From positions 1 through 12,735 of the forward strand of contig USSR01000131.1 in the NCBI GenBank assembly GCA_900557355.1: 12,735 bases of DNA, in the 5' to 3' direction. The stretch is from an uncultured Bacteroides sp. (GTDB lineage Bacteria > Bacteroidota > Bacteroidia > Bacteroidales > Bacteroidaceae). Shown in pieces: positions 1 to 8,460 of this stretch; position 1 is the first letter of the stretch; every line of letters begins with the position of its first letter. The position numbers were made by a program, and so were the translations under genes. Below the pieces are notes generated by a model. The model did not search any database and was not told the origin of the DNA. It saw only the letters and a list, made by a program, of their open reading frames with translations.

Positions 1-3000
1 TGAATAACAAAGTCTCCATTTCAGTTTCCAATAAGAAAATAGATGCTGTATTAAAAGAGTTGTTCTCAGAGACAGGACTGAATTATAAGATGTCGGGAAG
101 ACAAATTACTATTTCGGTGCCAGAAGCTCCTAAAGTACAACAAACTGCACAACAAAAGGGTATTAAGGTAACAGGTAACGTTTCAGATGAAAAAGGTGAG
201 CCTTTGATTGGTGTAACAATCATTTTGAAAAATGATTCTACAGTACATGCGTTGACAGACATGAATGGTAATTATAGTATTATTGTTCCTGAAAGAAAAT
301 CTGTGCTTTCTTTCCGTTATATTGGTTTTGTTCCTAAAGAAGAGGTTGTTAATAACCGGAAGGTTGTTAATGTACAAATGGTAGAAGATGTTGGTCAATT
401 AGATGAGGTTGTAGTAGTTGCCTATGGCGCACAAAAGAAAGAGTCTGTTGTTGGTTCTATCACAACGATTGAACCTGCTAAGTTAAAGGTTTCTACTACT
501 CGTTCAATAAGTAATAATCTGGCAGGTACAGTTGCCGGTGTATTAGCTGTGCAACGTTCTGGTGAACCGGGGTATGATAACTCTTCTTTCTGGATTCGTG
601 GTATTAGTACATTCCAGGATGCCGGACAAAACCCATTGGTTTTGATTGATGGTATAGAACGCGATTTGAATAATATTGATCCTGAAGAGATAGAATCTTT
701 TTCTGTGTTGAAAGATGCTGCTGCAAGTGCTGTTTATGGAGTGCGGGGAGCTAATGGTGTTATTTTAATTAATACAAAACGCGGACAAGTTGGTAAACCT
801 CGTGTGACTGTAAAGGCTGAATTTGCAGCTACACAGCCAGTTAAACTTCCCGAGTATTTGGGTGCGGCAGATTATATGCAGGTTCTGGATGATATCTTGA
901 TGGATACAGGACAACAGCCTAAATATACAGATCGTATTGCAAAAACTCGTGCAGGGTATGATCCTGATTTATATCCGGACGTGAATTGGATGGATGCAAT
1001 TGCAAATGATTATGCTTCGAATCAGCGTGTAACAGTAGATATTTCTGGTGGTACAGAGACATTACGTTATTCTTTTGTTGCTGCTGCGTATAATGAACGT
1101 GGTATTTTGAAACGTGATAAAAGTTATGATTGGGATCCTACTATTAAATTGCAACGTTATAACGTTCGTTCTAATGTGGATTTGAAATTAAGTCCTACTA
1201 CGCAATTACGTTTTAATATTGGTGGATATTTGCAAGATAGAAATTCTACAACGAAAGATATATCTCAAATTTTCCAGAAAGCGTTCGTTGCTGTTCCTCA
1301 TGCTTTCCCTGCACAATATTCCAGTGGGCAGATACCGACAACAGAGGAGCCAAACGTTTGGTCATGGGCTACTCAAAGTGGATATAAAAGAAAAAGCGAC
1401 AGTAAGATTGAAACACTGTTTTCTGTAGAACAAGATTTGAAATTCCTGCTTCCGGGATTGAAAGTAAAAGGAACATTCTCATTTGACAGGTTTTCTTCGG
1501 GTACTGTTTCTCGTGGAAAGACACCGGATTATTATGTGCCTGCTACAGGACGTGATGATGAAGGTAATTTGATTATAGCATCAAAATCCAATGGTACTAA
1601 TTTCCTGGATTACTCAAAAAGCGGTGATTATGGAAATAAGAGCGTATATATGGAAGCTACTTTGTCTTATGACCGTACATTCGCCGAGAAACATTCCGTT
1701 GCTGCAATGTTATTGTTTAATCGTCGTAATTATGATGATGGAAGCAAGTTGCCTTACCGTAATCAGGGATTGGCAGGACGTGCATCTTATACCTATTCGG
1801 GTAAGTATGTAGGTGAATTTAATTTTGGCTATAATGGTTCTGAAAATTTTGCCAAAGGCAAGCGTTATGGCTTTTTCCCTTCAGGAGCCATTGGTTGGAT
1901 TGTATCGGAAGAGGCATTTATGCAACCATTGCGTAAAGTCATATCTAAATTGAAATTGCGTGCATCCTATGGTCAGGTAGGTAATGCTAATTTAGGTGGA
2001 CGCCGTTTTGCATACCTCTCTACAATTACCGATGACTATGAGACATTAAACATGTATAAATGGGGATTGGATAGCAGTTATGGCTTAACTGGTATGGCAG
2101 AAGGCGAGTTTGCAGTACAAGATTTGACATGGGAGATTGTTAATAAGATGAATTTGGGGGTTGAGCTAGGTTTCCTGAATGGTATGATTGATTTGCAATT
2201 AGACTATTTCGATGAACGCCGTAAAGATATATTTATGCCACGTGAGTCTGTTCCAATGACAGCTGGATTTATGAAGCAGCCTTGGAAGAATTTTGGAAAA
2301 GTGACTAATCAGGGTGTAGAAGTTTCTTTAAATGTTAATAAACAGTTTGGCAAGGATTTATTTGTCAGCTTAATGGGAACATTTACCTATGCTCATAATG
2401 AAATAACAGAAAAGGATGAACCTAGTGCAGTAGTTGGTACTAACCGTGCTGAAACAGGGCATCCGGTAGGGCAATTAACTGGCTATATAGCAGAAGGTTT
2501 GTTTACGGCAGACGACTTTGAAGACGTAAGTACAGGTAAACTGAAAGAAGGAATTCCGACTCAAAGTTTTGTAGGTAAATTACGTCCGGGGGATATCAGA
2601 TACAGAGATGTCAATGGTGATGGTAAAGTGGACGTATTTGATAAATCTCCAATCGGAGGAACAAAAGATCCGGAGATAGTATATGGCTTTGGACTGAATA
2701 TGAAATATAAGAATTTAGATTTTGGAGCTCTCTTCCAAGGCATAGGTCGTAGTTGGAATATATTAGGATCAAGTATTATTCCGGGTGCCAATAGAGGAGT
2801 GACAGGCAATATGTTTACTAATGCAAATGATCGTTGGACTGTAGACAACCCAAGTCAGAACGTATTTTATCCGCGTTTGGATGATGGTATAAATAGTAAT
2901 AATAACCAATCCTCTACGTGGTGGCTGCGGAATATGAGTTTTTTACGTTTAAAAAACATTGAACTTGGTTATTCTTTACCAAAGAATTTGTGGAGAAATA

Positions 3001-3155
3001 CTACAGTTATATCAGGCATTCGTCTTTTCGTGAGAGGAACAAATCTTTTAACATTCTCAAAATTTGATTTGTGGGATCCGGAAGTCGAGAATACTACAGG
3101 GGCTGCGTACCCAATTATGAAATCGTTATCTGCAGGTTTTGAAATTAAATTCTAA
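1..3155 (+). CDS. SusC-like TonB-dependent outer membrane transporter with STN domain, 5' end outside window
   Basis: Outer-membrane beta-barrel that imports oligosaccharides using TonB energy, paired with the SusD protein downstream. The reading frame is open from base 3, so the gene starts left of the window; a TTG at 60 lies inside the STN domain and is not the start. Domains in order: the end of an STN domain (about bases 3-118), a carboxypeptidase-D-like beta-sandwich (about 162-390), a TonB-box-like segment DEVVVVAYG (402-428), a plug domain with the hallmark LKDAAASAVYGVRGANGV (about 705-760), then the barrel. The barrel holds the usual DVNGDGKVD loop (about 2605-2635) and ends in an aromatic residue (EIKF). 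At least 1050 residues are present; probably only the signal peptide and the first part of STN are missing. Three in-frame stops (TAA TAA TAG) end the gene. In this family an STN domain marks transporters that also signal to an anti-sigma factor. Family assignment is very secure; the substrate is unknown. Confidence 0.96.
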   Translation, partial: NNKVSISVSNKKIDAVLKELFSETGLNYKMSGRQITISVPEAPKVQQTAQQKGIKVTGNVSDEKGEPLIGVTIILKNDSTVHALTDMNGNYSIIVPERKSVLSFRYIGFVPKEEVVNNRKVVNVQMVEDVGQLDEVVVVAYGAQKKESVVGSITTIEPAKLKVSTTRSISNNLAGTVAGVLAVQRSGEPGYDNSSFWIRGISTFQDAGQNPLVLIDGIERDLNNIDPEEIESFSVLKDAAASAVYGVRGANGVILINTKRGQVGKPRVTVKAEFAATQPVKLPEYLGAADYMQVLDDILMDTGQQPKYTDRIAKTRAGYDPDLYPDVNWMDAIANDYASNQRVTVDISGGTETLRYSFVAAAYNERGILKRDKSYDWDPTIKLQRYNVRSNVDLKLSPTTQLRFNIGGYLQDRNSTTKDISQIFQKAFVAVPHAFPAQYSSGQIPTTEEPNVWSWATQSGYKRKSDSKIETLFSVEQDLKFLLPGLKVKGTFSFDRFSSGTVSRGKTPDYYVPATGRDDEGNLIIASKSNGTNFLDYSKSGDYGNKSVYMEATLSYDRTFAEKHSVAAMLLFNRRNYDDGSKLPYRNQGLAGRASYTYSGKYVGEFNFGYNGSENFAKGKRYGFFPSGAIGWIVSEEAFMQPLRKVISKLKLRASYGQVGNANLGGRRFAYLSTITDDYETLNMYKWGLDSSYGLTGMAEGEFAVQDLTWEIVNKMNLGVELGFLNGMIDLQLDYFDERRKDIFMPRESVPMTAGFMKQPWKNFGKVTNQGVEVSLNVNKQFGKDLFVSLMGTFTYAHNEITEKDEPSAVVGTNRAETGHPVGQLTGYIAEGLFTADDFEDVSTGKLKEGIPTQSFVGKLRPGDIRYRDVNGDGKVDVFDKSPIGGTKDPEIVYGFGLNMKYKNLDFGALFQGIGRSWNILGSSIIPGANRGVTGNMFTNANDRWTVDNPSQNVFYPRLDDGINSNNNQSSTWWLRNMSFLRLKNIELGYSLPKNLWRNTTVISGIRLFVRGTNLLTFSKFDLWDPEVENTTGAAYPIMKSLSAGFEIKF

Positions 3156-3166
3156 TAATAGGGCAT

Positions 3167-5113
3167 ATGAAAAATAGCATATTAAAATTTATAGTATTAA
3201 GTATTATTACGACATTTGCTTTTTCTTCTTGTTCTGATTATCTGGATAAGCAACCGGATGACCAGTTGGACTTAGAATCAGTATTTGAGAATAAAAAGAA
3301 TATGGAACGTTGGCTGGCATATGTTTATCGCGGCCTGCCTGAATATTATACTTATGATGGTCCGGATGCCATAGCTGATGAACTGATTCCTTCGGTTGGT
3401 TGGGAAGCGCAAGGATTTAAAGCCATTCAATATCAAAAAGGTAACTGGACAGCAGACAATCCCGGAGTAATTACTTATTGGAATACTTATCCTAAATATA
3501 TCCGTTCCGCTTATTTGTTTATCAAACATGCTCACCCGCTGGAGGCTGTACCGGCTGAAGAAGTGGACTTTATGAAAGCTGAATGTCGTTTCTTTATAGC
3601 TTATTATAATTCTATGATGGCTATAGCTTATGGTTCAGTTCCCATTATTCGCGAGGCTAGTGAAAGTACTTCGGCTGATGATTTGATGTTGAAACAAGAG
3701 CCGTTTTATAATGTAATTGATTGGGCGGATCAAGAAATGTTGGAAGCCTCAAAACAATTACCTGCCACTCAAACTGAAGATAAGAAATATGGTCGTGTAA
3801 CTTCTGTCGGGTGCTTGGCAATGCGTGCGCGTATCTTATTATTTGCTGCAAGTGACTTGGTGAATGGTAATCCTGCATTGGCGAATATAAAAAACATTGA
3901 TGGAACCCCTATCTTTAATTCTACACATGATCCGGAACGATGGAAAAGGGCAGTGGATGCTTGTAAACTGGTTATAGATGAGGCGGAAGCATCTGGCTAT
4001 CATTTGCATTATGAATATTTGGATAACGGTGATATTGATCCTTTTCTTTCTTATCAAAATGCAGTGATGAAGAGATGGAATGAAGCCAACAGAGAATTAC
4101 TGTTTGTTCGTACAATGGATTCCGGTGGATGGTATGATAAAAACTGTATCCCACGTGGTTTGGGTATTAATGGCGTGGGAGCGATCGGAATAACTCAATC
4201 TTTGGTTGATGCTTTTTTCATGAGAAACGGTCAAAGACCTATTATAGGCTATAATTCGGATGGCTCTCCTAAAGTTAATCCAGATGCTAATTATTCAGAG
4301 ACAGGCTTTAGTACGCAAAAAGAGACTTATTCTACAAAGTGGCAGTATGGGTCTTCAGAAGGAGATCGTAATAAAGATGAAAATGTAGTTGTAGACGCCA
4401 ATACATATAAAATGTATTGTGATCGCGAGCCTCGTTTTTATATTTCAGTACTGCATAACGAACAATGGCATATTGGTGGTAAGAGAAATACTGACTTTTA
4501 TATGGATGGTAAAGACGGTGGTCCCTCTCATGACGCTCCATGGAGCGGCTATCTGGTACGTAAGAGAGTAGACCCATCTGCAAATCCCAAAGAAGGCAGT
4601 GGAGATTATAAAAACCGTCATGGTGCATTATGTCGTTTGGCAGAGATCTATTTAAGTTATGCTGAGGCGTTAAATGAATATAGCATTGAGAAGGGCACTT
4701 ATACTGCTAATCAAAAAGAGATTCTGAAATATGTCAATTTGATTCGTGAGCGTGCGGGTATTCCCGAATATAGTGTTTCAGCTGAAGAAGGCAAGATAAC
4801 AGCCCCATCAGATCCTGTAGAAATGCGCGAGTTAATTCGTCAAGAAAGGCGTGTGGAATTGAATTGTGAATCTGGACTTCGTTTTAATGATCTGCGTCGC
4901 TGGAAATTAGCCGAGAAAGTATTGGATGGTGATTTTTATGGCATGAATGCTTATATTAAAGTATCCGATGCGGACTATAGAAATAAATATTATACTCGTA
5001 CAGTATATCAGACACGTAAATTTATAAGCTATTGGTGGCCTATTCCACAGGACGATATTGATAAGAATTGGAATTTGGTACAAACTCCTGACTGGACCGT
5101 CGGAAACCAATAA
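3167..5113 (+). CDS. SusD/RagB-like glycan-binding surface lipoprotein
   Basis: Surface lipoprotein that caps the SusC transporter and binds the glycan before import. The N-terminus is a lipoprotein signal ending in AFSSC, with Cys22 as the lipidation site, followed by SDYLDKQPDD, the usual opening of SusD proteins. The N-terminal half is helical and TPR-like. The C-terminal half has typical RagB/SusD segments: LAEIYLSYAEALNEY, LIRQERRVELNCESGLRFND and LRRWK. Length is 648 residues, in the upper range for the family. The ATG lies 11 bp after the susC-like stop, so the two are almost certainly cotranscribed. Sugar-binding residues cannot be assigned because they differ between SusD proteins. 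Confidence 0.95.
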   Translation: MKNSILKFIVLSIITTFAFSSCSDYLDKQPDDQLDLESVFENKKNMERWLAYVYRGLPEYYTYDGPDAIADELIPSVGWEAQGFKAIQYQKGNWTADNPGVITYWNTYPKYIRSAYLFIKHAHPLEAVPAEEVDFMKAECRFFIAYYNSMMAIAYGSVPIIREASESTSADDLMLKQEPFYNVIDWADQEMLEASKQLPATQTEDKKYGRVTSVGCLAMRARILLFAASDLVNGNPALANIKNIDGTPIFNSTHDPERWKRAVDACKLVIDEAEASGYHLHYEYLDNGDIDPFLSYQNAVMKRWNEANRELLFVRTMDSGGWYDKNCIPRGLGINGVGAIGITQSLVDAFFMRNGQRPIIGYNSDGSPKVNPDANYSETGFSTQKETYSTKWQYGSSEGDRNKDENVVVDANTYKMYCDREPRFYISVLHNEQWHIGGKRNTDFYMDGKDGGPSHDAPWSGYLVRKRVDPSANPKEGSGDYKNRHGALCRLAEIYLSYAEALNEYSIEKGTYTANQKEILKYVNLIRERAGIPEYSVSAEEGKITAPSDPVEMRELIRQERRVELNCESGLRFNDLRRWKLAEKVLDGDFYGMNAYIKVSDADYRNKYYTRTVYQTRKFISYWWPIPQDDIDKNWNLVQTPDWTVGNQ

Positions 5114-5145
5114 ATAGTTATAATATTAATATATTGAATATAGAT

Positions 5146-6786
5146 ATGAAAAACGGATATATATTTAAGAAGAACCTTTTACGGTTCTTCTTCCTGACAC
5201 TTGCTTCGTGTTTCATGGTAGCATGTAATGATGATGACGATACTACTGATTTGCTCGATAATCGTACAAGTTTAGTCCTGACTCCTTCTGATTATGAAAT
5301 AGAACTCAAGGAAGATACCCCGGATGAGGTTGCATTGACGTTAAACTGGACGGAAGCTGATCCAATAGGCTCTGACTATTATATCTCCTATCTTTATAAA
5401 ATGGATCTGGAAAATAACAGTTTTGGAACAAACACAATGATAAGAGAGTATATTGATGATGATTTTTCTAAAAGTTATACTCATAAAGAATTGCAAAGTT
5501 TATTGGTGTCAAAGTGGAAGCAGCATCCTGGTGATTTAGTAAAGTTACAAGCCCGTATTATCGGTTCTATAGAAGGCCCAAAGTTTGTAAAACCGGAAGT
5601 TTCTACAGTTACTATAAAAGTAAAGATGTATTCTGAAAAGACCTTTGTTGCAGACCATCTTTATATGTCAGGCACAGCTGTTAATGGTGAAGATATTGAA
5701 ATCTTGCCAATGGAAAGTCAGCCGAAGCGTTATGTTTCCATTTGTGACTTGAAGGCAGGTAACCTTCACTTCCCGATTGTTTGGAAAGATGAAAATAAGA
5801 TTAATGCCATTTCACCAGTTACTGCAGAACAACAGATTACTGATGGAGCAATGGAAGCTAAAATTAAGGGAACAGATAATGCTGGATATTGGGTGATTCC
5901 TGAAGATGGGCAGTATCGTGTAGTGGTAGATTTTGAAACACGTACCGTTACTATAGGTTTGGCTAGTAATTTTATAGAAGCTGATAAAATCTATATTGCC
6001 GGAACTTGTGTTAGCGCAGATGTAGAGATGACTCGCACGATAGAAGATGAAAATCAATATGCGTTCCATGCAGAACTGCAACCTGGTACTATTTATTTCC
6101 CGATCTTGTTTAATGGACAGAAAGATATGGCTATTGCTCCCGAAGAATCGGGCGATTTTACAGATGGTACAGCAATGAATATCTCGACAATGAGCCCGGA
6201 AGCAGCTGCACTTGCTTATCATTGGAATATTAAGACTGCAGGTGTCTATCGTGTTGTGATTAATATAAATACTAAAAAGGTTACGATTTACTCCCCCGAA
6301 ACAGATCCTAAACCAATGGTTGTTTCGTGGACATGGAACAATAATACGGTGACTACCACTATCGAAAGAGTCTTTATTTGGGGACCATACGATGGATGGG
6401 CTAAAGATGGCACTGGTGATACAGGATTCACTATGGCTCATTCTATGACACCTAGTTTGGCAAATCCTTATTTGTTTATATACAAAGGAGCGGAGTTACC
6501 CAGAAAGAACTCCATTAAAGACAAAGATGGAAATGCACATCCGGGTGGATTGAACTTTAAAGTCGGACCGCAAAGTGCAGGTTGCTATACCTTTGGCTCA
6601 ACAGCAGATGCCATCAGAGGATCTTATGACGGTTGCCTTGATATTGCAGAGAGTGACTACAATCAGAAACAGACTGTAGTCGGAGGGCAATCTCACAACC
6701 GCTATGCCTTCTTTAGTGTACCTGTAGGAGTTAATTACATAGAATTAGATATTAAAGAACTGACAGTCTTCTTTGATAAGAGATAA
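5146..6786 (+). CDS. SusE-like surface glycan-binding lipoprotein
   Basis: Probable surface glycan-binding protein, third in the susC-susD-susE order. I chose ATG 5146 over an upstream in-frame TTG at 5134 because the signal peptide begins at the ATG; this gives 546 residues. The lipobox is MVAC with Cys27, followed by NDDDD, an acidic stretch that fits the Bacteroidetes surface-export signal. Residues about 42-165 look like the Ig-like SusE N-terminal domain. Two tandem repeats follow, at about 169-277 (starting ADHLYMSGTAV) and 279-385 (starting ADKIYIAGTCV). Each has an xFPIxx strand and ends in a YRVVVxxxTxxVTI strand, as in SusE/SusF starch-binding modules. The last ~160 residues form a separate region with an aromatic-rich start (VFIWGPYDGW). 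It sits 32 bp after the susD-like gene. The fold class is likely; the ligand is unknown and starch should not be assumed. Confidence 0.85.
   Translation: MKNGYIFKKNLLRFFFLTLASCFMVACNDDDDTTDLLDNRTSLVLTPSDYEIELKEDTPDEVALTLNWTEADPIGSDYYISYLYKMDLENNSFGTNTMIREYIDDDFSKSYTHKELQSLLVSKWKQHPGDLVKLQARIIGSIEGPKFVKPEVSTVTIKVKMYSEKTFVADHLYMSGTAVNGEDIEILPMESQPKRYVSICDLKAGNLHFPIVWKDENKINAISPVTAEQQITDGAMEAKIKGTDNAGYWVIPEDGQYRVVVDFETRTVTIGLASNFIEADKIYIAGTCVSADVEMTRTIEDENQYAFHAELQPGTIYFPILFNGQKDMAIAPEESGDFTDGTAMNISTMSPEAAALAYHWNIKTAGVYRVVININTKKVTIYSPETDPKPMVVSWTWNNNTVTTTIERVFIWGPYDGWAKDGTGDTGFTMAHSMTPSLANPYLFIYKGAELPRKNSIKDKDGNAHPGGLNFKVGPQSAGCYTFGSTADAIRGSYDGCLDIAESDYNQKQTVVGGQSHNRYAFFSVPVGVNYIELDIKELTVFFDKR
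5167..5192 (+). repeat. Perfect 10-bp inverted repeat in the signal-peptide codons of the susE-like gene
   Basis: Arms AAGAAGAACC (5167-5176) and GGTTCTTCTT (5183-5192) are exact reverse complements around a 6-base loop, TTTTAC. The structure starts 21 bases after the A of the ATG, within the signal-peptide codons. In mRNA it would form a stable short hairpin at the start of translation. The repeat is directly visible; any regulatory role is inference, and it may only reflect Lys/Asn followed by Phe/Leu codons. Confidence 0.6.
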
Positions 6787-6803
6787 TCAAGCAGGATAAA
6801 ATT

Positions 6804-6866
6804 AAGAGTGCTATATCAATCTCGTGATTTTTATATGAATAAAGAGAACAATGATATAGCACTCTT
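6804..6866. repeat. Perfect 15-bp inverted repeat between the susE-like and first DUF4832-like genes
   Basis: Left arm 6804-6818 (AAGAGTGCTATATCA) and right arm 6852-6866 (TGATATAGCACTCTT) match exactly as reverse complements, with 33 bases between them. It fills most of the 100-bp gap. On the + strand the right arm is followed by TAAAAAAAAC, not a T-run, so it does not look like a standard intrinsic terminator. It could be an mRNA stabilising or processing hairpin that sets different levels for the binding proteins and the enzymes, or the remnant of a small inverted-repeat element. No matching Bacteroides promoter is visible in the gap. Confidence 0.75.
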
Positions 6867-6886
6867 TAAAAAAAACAATTAGTAGT

Positions 6887-8449
6887 ATGGTTATAAGAAA
6901 GATTAGTTATTATAGAGTAATTGTGTCTCTTTGTCTGTTTATGTTCCTTTTATCTCCTGTTTTCGGAGACGAGATTTCAGCCGTTTCATTTGATAAGGAA
7001 CTACCGGAGAATAACATAGTTACGATTCAGCCTGATTCTTTGCGTATTCTTCATAACCCGCTTACAGGATGGGTGCTCTATGCAAGTATGGGAGTGGATG
7101 CTGCGGATTTTTGGGCACAGTATGACCATATGTATATTCCTGAACTGGGACACAATGTTAGTGTGACAGATTATGCTCATACGCTTTATATTCGCGCTAG
7201 TTGGACAGATTTTAATCCACAGGAAGATGTATATGGTTGGAAAATAGATTCTAATTTAAGAGCATATATTGAAGGAGCTTATCAGCGGAATATGCGTTTG
7301 GCATTTCGTGTTGTAGTTGACAGTCGTGATAAGAGAACAGAATTTACTCCTCAATTTGTAAAAGATGCCGGTGCAAAAGGATTTATGAATAAAGGTAAAT
7401 GGTCACCTTATTCTGACGATTCAGTTTTTCAGAAGTACTATACTAAATTTGTGAAGGCCCTGGCTAAAGATTTCAACGATCCTTCGAAAGTTGAATTTAT
7501 AGATGGATTCGGACTTGGGAAATGGGGAGAATATCATACAATGATTTATTCAACAGGTGATGATACTCCAAAGAAAGCAGTTTTTGATTGGGTGACAGAT
7601 ATATATTCTCAAGCTTTTGATAAAGTTCCAGTAGTAATTAACTACCATAGATGGATTGGTGCGGGAAAAGATTGGGTAGATGATGAACATTTTGCTGCTG
7701 ACAGTGAAGAAATGTTGGAAGAAGCAATCAAGAAAGGATATTCATTGCGTCATGATGCATTTGGCATGACAACCTATTATGGCAGTTGGGAGCGTAGGTT
7801 CGCAAAAAAATATCGTAATATCTGCCCCATTATTATGGAAGGTGGCTGGATTGTCAAATCACATAGTTATTGGCAGGATCCTAGAGGATATCGCAAGGAT
7901 TCACACGAGGACGTAAGACGCGGTGAGTTTGATGACAGCAAAGAGGCACATGTCAATATGATGGATTTCCGTTTTGGCGATACAGAGTCTTGGTTTAAAG
8001 ATGCTTTTGATTTAGTACGCCGATTCCTTCGGGAAGGCGGATATAGGCTCTACCCCAGTGAGATCTCTTTACCGTTAGAAGTCTCTAAAAAAACAACTCC
8101 GACTATTAAACATTGCTGGAACAATATGGGATGGGGGTACTGTCCTACTAATATTCCGCAATGGAATCAAAAATATAAAGTAGCTTTCGCTTTGCTCGAT
8201 TCTGAAACGAATGAGGTGCGATATACATTTGTGGATACGAATACAGATTTATCCAAGTGGATAAAAGGAAGTCCCGCTGAATATGTATTTGAGCCGGATA
8301 TGTCCAAAGTTGAAACGGGTACTTATGTTTGGGCTGTGGGCCTGGTTGACCGGAGTAATAAAGATCTCATAGGGCTGGACATTGCCGCCAAAGGGGATAT
8401 ATTGGATTCGGGCTGGTTAAAATTGTCGAAAGTAAGCATAAAAAAATAA
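6887..8449 (+). CDS. Secreted DUF4832/DUF4874-like putative glycoside hydrolase (first paralog)
   Basis: Probable periplasmic carbohydrate-active protein of 520 residues, function unproven. The N-terminus is a Sec signal (hydrophobic core about residues 11-26, likely cleavage after VFG27) without a lipobox cysteine. The body looks like a TIM barrel: HNPLTGWVLY near 56-65, YIRASWTDFNP, VVDSRDKR (D145), a FGLGKWGEYH block with E215, NYHRW (252-256), RHDAFGM (288-294) and PIIMEGGW with E318. The two glutamates are spaced like the acid/base and nucleophile of clan-A-type glycosidases; this is inference. The C-terminal ~130 residues, opening with CWNNMGWGYCP, resemble the beta-sandwich of DUF4832 proteins. 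The gene ends 11 bp before its close paralog, so the two are probably cotranslated in one operon. Distant similarity to beta-galactosidase-like families is possible. The family name is from recognition, not a search. Confidence 0.72.
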   Translation: MVIRKISYYRVIVSLCLFMFLLSPVFGDEISAVSFDKELPENNIVTIQPDSLRILHNPLTGWVLYASMGVDAADFWAQYDHMYIPELGHNVSVTDYAHTLYIRASWTDFNPQEDVYGWKIDSNLRAYIEGAYQRNMRLAFRVVVDSRDKRTEFTPQFVKDAGAKGFMNKGKWSPYSDDSVFQKYYTKFVKALAKDFNDPSKVEFIDGFGLGKWGEYHTMIYSTGDDTPKKAVFDWVTDIYSQAFDKVPVVINYHRWIGAGKDWVDDEHFAADSEEMLEEAIKKGYSLRHDAFGMTTYYGSWERRFAKKYRNICPIIMEGGWIVKSHSYWQDPRGYRKDSHEDVRRGEFDDSKEAHVNMMDFRFGDTESWFKDAFDLVRRFLREGGYRLYPSEISLPLEVSKKTTPTIKHCWNNMGWGYCPTNIPQWNQKYKVAFALLDSETNEVRYTFVDTNTDLSKWIKGSPAEYVFEPDMSKVETGTYVWAVGLVDRSNKDLIGLDIAAKGDILDSGWLKLSKVSIKK

Positions 8450-8460
8450 GAGCTATAGGT

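Noticed and set aside
60..62. TTG as start of the SusC-like gene
   Set aside because: The frame is open further left and encodes the STN domain, so this is an internal leucine codon.
5812..6441. 209-codon open frame on the minus strand
   Set aside because: It lies fully inside the susE-like gene, has no recognisable domain and reads as the shadow of a good coding region.
6804..6866. Intrinsic terminator after the susE-like gene
   Set aside because: The right arm is followed by an A-run on the + strand and the loop is 33 bases, so it lacks the usual terminator form.
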